A stretch of 7,258 nt of DNA from positions 1-7,258 of the forward strand of contig CAYUZY010000096.1 in the NCBI GenBank assembly GCA_964448645.1, read 5' to 3'. Positions 1 to 6,140 of this stretch are shown piece after piece (within the stretch, counting starts at the first letter, position 1; every line of letters starts with the position of its first letter). Source of the stretch: GCA-2719315 sp964448645 (GTDB lineage Bacteria > Bacteroidota > Bacteroidia > Flavobacteriales > Flavobacteriaceae). The notes under the pieces were generated by a model. The model saw only the letters and a program-made list of their open reading frames with translations. It made no database searches and was not told the DNA's origin. The translations under genes were made by a program, and so were the position numbers.

Positions 1-2
1 AT

Positions 3-500
3 TCAACTACAAGAAATAATCAACCGGCAAATCCAACTCTAGTTGAAGAATATATTGGAGATACAGTTACTACTAATCCTTATGGTAGAGTTAACCATAC
101 AATTTACAGAAATAATCAACCAGCAAATGAAACATTTTGAAATTTACAATCAGAAAATTATTTTATGGGGCATGGACATAATAAAACTTGAATTATTTAT
201 TATGATAACCAACAACCAGCAAATCCAACACAAAGAGATGATAATAATGAATATATGGGTCCTGGTGAACGTTCCACAACAATGGCATATTTAAAATCAA
301 TTGATAAAACTAGAAGTGGTGTAGTTGAAGAAGTTTTACCACAAGATTATAATGGTATCAAACGTGCCGTAGCAGATAGTACAACAGATAGAAAATTTAT
401 GAAGAATTATGATGTAAATACATCTATTCAGCAGTCAATAGATTTAAGAGAAAGAAAATTTGCAGGTGGTAAAGGTCAATTATCAGTGAATCATTTTTAA
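3..500 (+). CDS. C-terminal part of an unrecognised repeat protein with two in-frame TGA codons
   Basis: The frame beginning at base 3 gives 165 coherent residues to a TAA at 498-500, interrupted only by TGA at 138-140 and 189-191. The 5' end lies outside the window. Three units of 32 residues start at 12, 108 and 204, each opening with a near-identical block (RNNQPAN, RNNQPAN, DNQQPAN). The period is kept only when both TGAs are counted as residues. They fall in aromatic-rich context (ETF-TGA-NLQ and NKT-TGA-IIYY), so Trp is the natural reading, and no TGG occurs in this frame. After the repeats comes a charged tail (KSIDKTRSGVVEEVLPQDY, then DLRERKFAGGKGQ). I do not recognise the family. 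Its style recalls repeat proteins I associate with large DNA viruses of protists, but that is a weak impression. The last ~8 residues overlap the methyltransferase remnant on the other strand and may lie beyond a junction, so the native C-terminus is uncertain. Alternatives are a recoded gene or a decayed pseudogene. Confidence 0.55.
12..299 (+). repeat. Three tandem 96-bp (32-residue) coding repeats
   Basis: The units start at 12, 108 and 204, exactly 96 bases apart. Each opens with a conserved ~21-base block encoding (R/D)N(N/Q)QPAN, and the rest of each unit is strongly diverged. Units 1 and 2 differ in the block only by a synonymous ccg/cca change, and unit 3 keeps the protein motif with more base changes. 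That pattern suggests selection on protein sequence rather than recent DNA duplication. The array probably continues to the left of the window, because unit 1 is preceded directly by the window edge. Confidence 0.75.
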
Positions 501-696
501 TAAAGTATTCACTTAAATTCTTAATTAAGTTTTGACCTTCACTATATATCGGAACAGACTTTTTTACGTGTTGTTCAAAATTTTTAACCATTTCACCTGA
601 AAATTTCCATTTACCATTTCCTGCATTTATGCTATCACCAGAATTTGTTGATTTTTCTTTTGAAGATTTCATTGCAAATAATTTATTACTTTTCAA
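424..696 (-). pseudogene. Truncated N-terminus of a class I SAM-dependent methyltransferase
   Basis: The ATG at 696-694 opens a 90-residue frame. A low-complexity polar leader (about residues 10-28) is followed by WKFSGEMVKNFEQHVKKSVP and YSEGQNLIKNLSEYFIKNDS (residues 51-70), then LIIDL (71-75). This is the typical N-terminal region of CmoA-like/Methyltransf_25-type methyltransferases, where the next residues should be the SAM-binding loop G-C-(G/S)-T-G. Here residue 75 is followed by YHLQIFFLL and a TAG. The tail is simply the antisense of the repeat protein, and no G-x-G-x-G appears in the other minus-strand frames nearby. The catalytic domain is therefore missing and homology breaks near base 470. 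As it stands the product could not bind SAM. The start lies 59 bp from the divergent tocopherol-cyclase-like gene. The intact gene was probably about 230-250 residues and lost its 3' part through rearrangement or a contig mis-join. Confidence 0.7.
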
Positions 697-755
697 TATT
701 AAAACAAATAAATCAATAAATTATTGCCAATTAATATAATTTAATTATTAAAAAG
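697..755. promoter_or_regulatory. Divergent AT-rich intergenic region
   Basis: This 59-bp gap separates the start of the methyltransferase remnant (minus strand) from the TTG start of the tocopherol-cyclase-like gene (plus strand), so it should carry promoters for both. It is almost pure A/T. A TATAAT match at 735-740 faces the plus-strand gene, but it lies only ~16 bases from the start codon and I see no convincing -35 at the right distance. Neither gene shows a Shine-Dalgarno sequence; the plus-strand start is preceded only by an A-rich run (aaaag), as is usual in Bacteroidota. The promoter assignment rests on gene layout, not on a clear motif. Confidence 0.35.
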
Positions 756-1727
756 TTGATTTTCAGAAGACTTAAAGCAATATGGAACCCTGAACTTTAT
801 CATGGTTGGGGAAAAAAAAAGAAATTTTTTGAGGGTTGGTATTATAAAATTGTATCTAAAGATCAAGATCATGCATTTGCTTTTATTCCTGGAATTGCAA
901 TGGATGAAAATGGTCTAAAACAAGCTTTTATACAAATTTTAGATGGCAAAAAATTTAACTCTAATTATATTAAATTTTCTTTTGATAAATTCAAAGCCAA
1001 CCCTTTGGTTCATGATGTAAGAATTGTAAACAATAGATTTAAGTTAAATTCAATTGAATTAGATCTTCCTAATATTAAAGGAAAATTACTTTTTAAAAAT
1101 CTTACTCCATGGTCAAAATCATTTTTTTCTCCTGGAATTATGGGTCCTTTTTCTTTTTTACCCTTTATGGAGTGTTATCATGGAATATTAAGCATGAATC
1201 ATAGTATTTCAGGAGAATTAACCATAAATAAGAAGAGAATAAATTTTGATAATGGAAGAGGCTATACTGAAAAGGATTGGGGGCATTCCTTTCCATTAGG
1301 ATATGTTTGGATGCAATCAAATCATTTTAGTAATAAAAATATTTCTTTTAAGTTATCTGTTGCAAAGATTCCTTTGAGAGGCTTTTCTTTTATTGGGTTT
1401 ATTGCTGGTATTTATATTAATGGTAATATAATTGAATTTACAACTTATAATTTTTCAAAGCTTAAAAAGTGCTCTATTAGTAAAGAAGAAGTTTTAATTG
1501 AAATGGAAAATAATAATTACAAAATAATTGTTAAAGCCATTAGGTCTAAATCAACAAAATTGACAGCGCCAATTCAAGGATTTATGGATTCTAGGATCGA
1601 GGAGAGCATGAATTCAATAATAAATTTAATCTTGATAGATAAAATAGAAAATCAAACAATAATAAATGATAATGGAAGCAGCTCCTGCATAGAAGTTGCA
1701 GGTAAATATAATTTGTTAATAAAGTAG
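756..1727 (+). CDS. Tocopherol-cyclase-family (lipocalin-like) protein
   Basis: The 323-residue product carries the hallmarks of the tocopherol cyclase family (PF14249-type): LYHGWGKKKKFFEGWYYK (residues 14-31), the central PGIMGPFSFLPFMECYHGI (126-144), the strongly conserved GRGYTEKDWGHSFP (167-180) with W185, Q187, N189 and F191 after it, a basic segment ending APIQGFM (271-277), and a closing CIEVAGKYNLL. Plant and cyanobacterial members close the chromanol ring of tocopherol. The many bacterial relatives without a tocopherol pathway have no proven reaction, so a true cyclase activity is not claimed. No signal peptide is seen, so it is probably cytoplasmic or membrane-associated. The start is TTG at 756. 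The family motif begins within 15 residues of it, an in-frame TAA lies at 732-734, and the next in-frame ATG (900) would delete the FFEGWYYK motif. ATT codons at 744 and 747 are conceivable alternatives. It ends in TAG, converging on the LolA-like gene. Confidence 0.88.
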   Translation: MIFRRLKAIWNPELYHGWGKKKKFFEGWYYKIVSKDQDHAFAFIPGIAMDENGLKQAFIQILDGKKFNSNYIKFSFDKFKANPLVHDVRIVNNRFKLNSIELDLPNIKGKLLFKNLTPWSKSFFSPGIMGPFSFLPFMECYHGILSMNHSISGELTINKKRINFDNGRGYTEKDWGHSFPLGYVWMQSNHFSNKNISFKLSVAKIPLRGFSFIGFIAGIYINGNIIEFTTYNFSKLKKCSISKEEVLIEMENNNYKIIVKAIRSKSTKLTAPIQGFMDSRIEESMNSIINLILIDKIENQTIINDNGSSSCIEVAGKYNLLIK

Positions 1728-1763
1728 GGTTTGTTTTTTTATTAATATGATTAAAATTTTAAA
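1728..1763. other. Convergent intergenic gap with a T-run and a short AT palindrome
   Basis: This 36-bp gap separates two converging stop codons. It holds a T-run at about 1733-1739 and a perfect 12-base palindrome, TTAAAATTTTAA, at 1751-1762. A terminator serving both directions would be expected here, but the palindrome has no G/C pairs and no loop, so it would form a very weak hairpin. I note it as the likely termination zone without calling a defined terminator. Confidence 0.3.
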
Positions 1764-2546
1764 TTAATTTTCAAGATATTTAGTCGTAAAATATATATCT
1801 TTTACATTAGGGTTGTAAATTATTTTTTCAATTTCAAAAATTGAACTCCTTCCATTTTGTTCATTGTAAATTTCCATTATTGTATTTTGATATTTTTTAT
1901 TTTTTGGATCAACAAGTTCAACCTTTTTAACATTCATTGTTTTTAGTAGTTCATCAGAAAGATCATATACTTCTCCTTTTCTTATTACTAAATCTTTTTT
2001 TCCAATCGATAGTTTTCTTTTTGAATAACCATAATTATTAGCTATTTCTTCACTTTTAGGTTTCATAATTATATTCCAACATTCTACACCATCAATTAGT
2101 TCATTTTTAGAAATCATTTTATAAGTAAATTCATTAAGATTTGGAATTACCATATCTGCATTGGAAAACTCAGATCCCATAAAGCTTTTCGATTTTTCAT
2201 TAGAAACTATTCTTCTAGTTTTTCTAAGGGCTGGCATATATATCCACATATCATCATCTCCTTCACTATAATCAAAAGTTAACATACTAGTTCCTTTAAT
2301 TTCAGGGGGTTCGATAAAACGCATAATTTTTTTTTCAGTTTTCCCATTATCATAAATTTTTGTGGCCATAGTAATTTTTCTTTCTCTTTTCCTTCCCTTT
2401 GAATCTTTTATTGTTAAATGAGAAATAGCTTCTGTTCCTTCCATTTTATTTATTGTAAATGTTTTATAAATAATATCTTTAGCTTCTTGACCTTTAGTAA
2501 AAAAACCACAAACAAAAGACACTATTATAGTTAAGTACATTTTCAT
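1764..2546 (-). CDS. Periplasmic outer-membrane lipoprotein-sorting (LolA-like) protein
   Basis: The 260-residue protein belongs to the LolA-like 'outer membrane lipoprotein-sorting' group (PF17131/COG2834-type). Residues 1-20 form a signal peptide (MKMYLTIIVSFVCGFFTKGQ, with probable cleavage at G-Q-E). The family blocks follow: a basic KGRKRERKI strand (50-58), RFIEPPEIKGTSML (76-89), DDMWIYMPALRKTRRI (98-113), SFMGSEFSNADM (121-132) and a VECWNIIMKPKS strand (154-165). The fold is a half-barrel that cradles an acyl chain or lipoprotein in the periplasm. Members encoded beside MMPL exporters are thought to work as that exporter's periplasmic partner rather than as general LolA. The ATG lies 1 bp after the exporter's stop, so the two are almost certainly co-transcribed and possibly translationally coupled. 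A second ATG at codon 3 would also leave a workable signal peptide. The substrate is unknown. Confidence 0.88.
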   Translation of the reverse strand: MKMYLTIIVSFVCGFFTKGQEAKDIIYKTFTINKMEGTEAISHLTIKDSKGRKRERKITMATKIYDNGKTEKKIMRFIEPPEIKGTSMLTFDYSEGDDDMWIYMPALRKTRRIVSNEKSKSFMGSEFSNADMVIPNLNEFTYKMISKNELIDGVECWNIIMKPKSEEIANNYGYSKRKLSIGKKDLVIRKGEVYDLSDELLKTMNVKKVELVDPKNKKYQNTIMEIYNEQNGRSSIFEIEKIIYNPNVKDIYFTTKYLEN

Positions 2547-2547
2547 A

Positions 2548-4788
2548 TTATTCTTCTAAAAATTTTGGTTTGTAGATTAGGCAAATTGAAGGAATTAATA
2601 AAATTGAAGCCACAAGACAAGTAAATACTGAAAAAACTACTAAATATCCAAATTGAATTATTGGTACGAATTCTGATGTCATTAAAGCTATAAATCCAAT
2701 CATAACTGAAAGGGCATTGAATGTAATTCCTCTACCAGTAGTTTCTATAGTTTTAGTAACAGCTTTTTGATAGTTAAAATTATTTTTTTTTAATTCTGAT
2801 TTATATCTCCATAAGAAATGAACAGTATAATCAATTCCAATTCCAATAAGAATAGATGAAAGCATTGCTGAAGCAAGATTAATTTTCATCCCTGCTATAC
2901 CCATAAATCCAAAAAGAATTGTTATTGAAATAAATAATGGTATGACACCTATAATACCGGCTTTTATTGATTTAAAAAGTAGAGAAATAATTATAAATAT
3001 TGATATAAATGCTGCTAACATAGATGAAATTTGTCCTTTAAGCATAATTTTACCTGTTTCAGTTAAAATAAGAGAAAAACCTCCAGCTTTTATTAATTTA
3101 TCATCTTTTTTTAATTCATTTATTTTATTGTTTATCATATTTATACTAGGTGTTGATGCATCATTAACTCTAATAATTATTTGAGCGTTTTTATAGTCAA
3201 AATCTACGAGCTTCTCAAAATCATCTGGATCACCACTCATCATATACATTTCGAGGTATTGAGCAATAGCTTCTCGTGTTTTTGGAATTTTATTATATAA
3301 AGGATCTTCTAATTCATTTAAGGCTTTGCTCATTTCTTTAATCATTTCTGAAATACTGGTAACATCTCCAACTTGTTTAATCTTTTTAAGTTCGGAAACA
3401 TAGTAGTCCATTTTGTTTAAGATTTCAGGGTCTTTTATATCTCCTTGGAACAAAATTGAAAATTGTTGAGAACCTCCAAAATTTTTGTTTAAAGTATTAT
3501 CTGCAATTTTTATTGGATTATCTTTTTTAAAGTAAGAGAAGGGGTTTGCATCTAAACCTAAAAAAGCTAAACCGGACCCAAAGAAAATTGAAATAAAGAA
3601 AGTAAATATTATGATGTTTTTTGAATAAACTGTAACTAGACGACTAATTTTAGTTAGAAGTTTATCCATAATATACTTTTTGTCTCTAGACTTATTATAT
3701 AAAGGTTTTTCTTTATTTGATAATGATAGAATTGCAGGAATAAATAGTAAACTTGCCAGAAGAGCATATGTTATTCCTACACTAAGAATTACACCAACTT
3801 GTTTGGAAGGAATCATTTCATGCCATAAAAGACTCAATAAACCAATAACTGTAGTTATACCAGTTATCAAAATAGGTTTCCACAAAGAACCTATTGTTTT
3901 TGAAACAATTTCTTTAGAAGAGAGTTTACAATCTACAGTATTTAATTCCTGATATTTTGCAATAATATGAATTCCATAGTCATTAGCTACTGCTATAAGC
4001 ATTATTGGAACAATTATTGAGATTAAAGTAAGTTTCCACCCGAAAATTGGTAAAGTTCCAAAACATATGATAATAGACATTAAAACCACAGAAAAAGGTA
4101 AAAGCATTCCTTTTATTCTGCGAAAAAAGTAAAATAGCATAATTAACATTAAAATTATTGCTATTGGCATAAGTTTTTTCATATCTCCTTGAATCATTTT
4201 AGGTAACTCATTTAAAATAAAAGGGAGTCCTCCAATCATAATGTCTTCATCACCAGGATATTTTAAAAAGACATTATCAATTTTTTTTAGAAGATTTTCA
4301 TTGTTAGAATTATCCTTAAGAATAAGGATTATTGAAGTTTGAGAAAAATCTTTAGAGACAACCTTTCCATAAACAATTTTATTGTTTCTTAATTTTTTTT
4401 TAAGTGATTCTTTTTCAATAGGTGTTTTTGGAATTTTTAATATAGCAGGATTTACTGACATATAATCTTCTTTTCCTGAAATTTCCTTTAATTCAAAAAG
4501 GGATAACATTTTATCAATGTTTTTATCTTTTTTTAATTCACGTGATACCTTTTTTAAGCGGTTTAAGGAAGATTCATTAATAATATCATCTGAGCTTAGA
4601 ACGATCATTAAAACTTCAGATGCTCCAAAAAGTTTATTTATATAATCGGTATTAATTTTTGAATCTATGGTTTTAGGGACATAATTTGTAACATCAGCAT
4701 CAACAATATTTTTTGGTATATTTTTTCCAATTAATATTGTAATTAATATGAATCCAATTATAATAATCCAACTATATTTTTTTTTCAT
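2548..4788 (-). CDS. RND-superfamily MMPL-type exporter, inner membrane
   Basis: The 746-residue product has the two-fold repeated layout of bacterial RND/MMPL exporters (COG1033, related to HpnN and MmpL). Half one has TM1 (about 6-21), a periplasmic domain (about 25-203) and a cluster of five helices (about 206-356). Half two has TM7 (about 391-411), a second periplasmic domain (about 412-580) and a final helix cluster (about 586-738). The proton-relay positions are visible at equivalent places in each half: VANDYGIHII with D270, and GIGIDYTVHFLWRY with D653. The N-terminal DADVTNYVP and the ANPFSYFKKDNP segment (414-425) are typical sites just after TM1 and TM7. Driven by proton-motive force, such proteins move lipids or hydrophobic molecules out of the inner membrane. 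The ATG is 10 bp after the barrel gene's stop, and the LolA-like gene follows after 1 bp, consistent with an inner-membrane pump, outer-membrane barrel and periplasmic carrier working together. Full length with no defects seen. Confidence 0.93.
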   Translation of the reverse strand: MKKKYSWIIIIGFILITILIGKNIPKNIVDADVTNYVPKTIDSKINTDYINKLFGASEVLMIVLSSDDIINESSLNRLKKVSRELKKDKNIDKMLSLFELKEISGKEDYMSVNPAILKIPKTPIEKESLKKKLRNNKIVYGKVVSKDFSQTSIILILKDNSNNENLLKKIDNVFLKYPGDEDIMIGGLPFILNELPKMIQGDMKKLMPIAIILMLIMLFYFFRRIKGMLLPFSVVLMSIIICFGTLPIFGWKLTLISIIVPIMLIAVANDYGIHIIAKYQELNTVDCKLSSKEIVSKTIGSLWKPILITGITTVIGLLSLLWHEMIPSKQVGVILSVGITYALLASLLFIPAILSLSNKEKPLYNKSRDKKYIMDKLLTKISRLVTVYSKNIIIFTFFISIFFGSGLAFLGLDANPFSYFKKDNPIKIADNTLNKNFGGSQQFSILFQGDIKDPEILNKMDYYVSELKKIKQVGDVTSISEMIKEMSKALNELEDPLYNKIPKTREAIAQYLEMYMMSGDPDDFEKLVDFDYKNAQIIIRVNDASTPSINMINNKINELKKDDKLIKAGGFSLILTETGKIMLKGQISSMLAAFISIFIIISLLFKSIKAGIIGVIPLFISITILFGFMGIAGMKINLASAMLSSILIGIGIDYTVHFLWRYKSELKKNNFNYQKAVTKTIETTGRGITFNALSVMIGFIALMTSEFVPIIQFGYLVVFSVFTCLVASILLIPSICLIYKPKFLEE

Positions 4789-4798
4789 TTATTGATCT

Positions 4799-6106
4799 TT
4801 AGAATGACATTTTGAGTTCTAAATATCCCGCATTTACGATTTCTCCTATTTGTCCATAAAGAGTCTCATCTGGGCCTGAAAAATTGTCTAAACCTAAAGA
4901 TACTGTTATTGAATCAGAATAAGAATAATCCATTATAAAATTGAAACTTTTCTCATTTGTATTTAAATTATAAGAACTTAGAAAATTCAGATTAAGGGTT
5001 TCATGAAATAATTTATTAGACAATCTGAAAATAATAGTTTGATTAAAAGAATTTTGTTGACCACTAAAAATTCTATTTTGTTTTTGTAATTGGTAATAGA
5101 ATAATTTTTTAGGATCAGTTACAGGAATTAACTTTTTAAAATCTCTTACAAATTTTGTTAAATACTGTATGTTTAAAATAATATTTCCTAATGTTCTATC
5201 TAAACCAATTATTGATTGTATTTCTGAATTAGGAGTGAATTTTAAATTTTTATTCTTTTCAGAAACAGTATATGCAAATTCACCTCTTAATCCATTTTTA
5301 CCAAGTGTAGTTTCAAAATCAGAACCAATCATTTTTATTTTATATATGTTAGGTTGAAAATAAGGCTTGTTATTTATAAGATTTCCACCAAGACTTGGAT
5401 TTATATTATAACCAGAAAAATAAGAAATTGATCCATCAATTTTTGAAGCCAGTAAATTCAATTTTACAGCAACAGAACTATTTTTTAATTTAAATTCAGG
5501 TTTCTCAAAATTCAGAAAGTTTATAGATCTTTTTTTTGCTATTATATCAAAAGGAATAATAGAGGGTTCATATTTGGGTAACCATACAAATTCTAAATTA
5601 AATAATCCAGCATTATAGTCAGATTTAAATATCCAATTACTTAGTCTTTTATCATCAATATTGGAAGACCTAGCCAATCGATTTTGAGGAGTTAAAACAT
5701 TAGTTGGATTAAAGCCATCAGCTCTTCCCCATACCAAAATTTTTTTTCCGACTAATATTCTATGATTTTTAAGTCTAAACTTTAAATAAGCTTCTCTTAT
5801 ATTAAATATTTTTTTATTCTTTTCATATTCATATCCTGATTTTAATCGAATTTCAGTAAAAGTTGTAAAAGCTTTATTTTTTTCAAACTTAATTTTAAAT
5901 GAAGATTCACCATAAGCACTTTGAGTATCTATTTTATCTTTTTTAGTAAGAGATTCTCCTAAAAAATAAGCACCTTTTATATACCCGTTAAATTCAATAA
6001 GACTTTTAGAAGTTTTGTCTTCAGGGTTTTCAAAAAGAGTTTGTGAATAACAAAAACTATTTGTTATAAAAACTAAAATGAACAGAGTTTTAAATGTTTT
6101 AATGAT
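4799..6106 (-). CDS. Outer-membrane beta-barrel protein (DUF1302-like), non-standard start codon
   Basis: The open frame runs from just after a TAA at 6136-6134 to the TAA at 4801-4799. The N-terminal part is clearly coding: a signal peptide (IIKTFKTLFILVFITNSFCYSQ read from the ATC at 6106), then alternating-polarity strands such as IEFNGYIKGAYFLG, FTTFTEIRLKSGYEYE and REAYLKFRLKNHRILVGKK. The next block, VWGRADGFNPTNVLTPQNRL, resembles the GRAD..NPTD..TPRD motif of DUF1302-like outer-membrane proteins. The C-terminus YLELKMSF ends in Phe, as expected for barrel insertion by BamA. No ATG, GTG or TTG exists in frame before TTG at 5737, which would remove the signal peptide and first ~124 residues. 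Translation must therefore begin at ATC (6106), ATT (6103), ATA (6118) or ATT (6133), or a base was altered. I chose 6106 for the best signal-peptide length. The gene sits between the lipid kinase and the exporter and probably provides the outer-membrane part of the system. Confidence 0.72.
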   Translation of the reverse strand: MIKTFKTLFILVFITNSFCYSQTLFENPEDKTSKSLIEFNGYIKGAYFLGESLTKKDKIDTQSAYGESSFKIKFEKNKAFTTFTEIRLKSGYEYEKNKKIFNIREAYLKFRLKNHRILVGKKILVWGRADGFNPTNVLTPQNRLARSSNIDDKRLSNWIFKSDYNAGLFNLEFVWLPKYEPSIIPFDIIAKKRSINFLNFEKPEFKLKNSSVAVKLNLLASKIDGSISYFSGYNINPSLGGNLINNKPYFQPNIYKIKMIGSDFETTLGKNGLRGEFAYTVSEKNKNLKFTPNSEIQSIIGLDRTLGNIILNIQYLTKFVRDFKKLIPVTDPKKLFYYQLQKQNRIFSGQQNSFNQTIIFRLSNKLFHETLNLNFLSSYNLNTNEKSFNFIMDYSYSDSITVSLGLDNFSGPDETLYGQIGEIVNAGYLELKMSF

Positions 6107-6140
6107 TCTTGTTTGTATTAATTTAACTACAATTTAAAAT

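Noticed and set aside
138..191. Selenocysteine at the in-frame TGA codons
   Set aside because: No SECIS-like hairpin is apparent just downstream, no Cys-type redox motif surrounds the sites, and two Sec residues in a structural repeat are unlikely. Trp reassignment or decay fits better.
43..294. ATG-started 83-residue open frame (+) over the repeat region
   Set aside because: It lies in a different frame from the 32-residue repeats and is extremely Ile/Gln-rich. The repeat-preserving frame, starting at base 3, is better supported; this one is its shadow.
12..299. CRISPR-like array suggested by evenly spaced conserved blocks
   Set aside because: The spacing is exactly 96 bases (a multiple of 3), the blocks vary at synonymous sites, and the intervening sequence is coding. 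This is a protein repeat.
812..830. A9 and T6 runs early in the tocopherol-cyclase-like gene as a phase-variation or frameshift site
   Set aside because: The run encodes the family-typical GKKKKFFEGW in the correct frame, and neither shifted frame gives a sensible product.
1751..1762. Rho-independent terminator at TTAAAATTTTAA
   Set aside because: The palindrome has only A-T pairs and no loop, and in this AT-rich background such palindromes arise by chance. It is recorded only as a probable termination zone.
2942..3184. Open frame antisense to the MMPL exporter
   Set aside because: It is the opposite-strand reading of a hydrophobic segment of a well-supported gene, with no independent motif. 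The same applies to the antisense frame at 3680-3952.
5169..5357. Open frame antisense to the barrel gene
   Set aside because: It is a short shadow of a well-supported minus-strand gene and shows no domain of its own.
5737..5737. TTG at 5737 as the start of the barrel gene (312 residues)
   Set aside because: It would cut the protein inside a conserved block (ILVWGRADGFNP) and remove an evident signal peptide and several beta strands encoded upstream in the same open frame.
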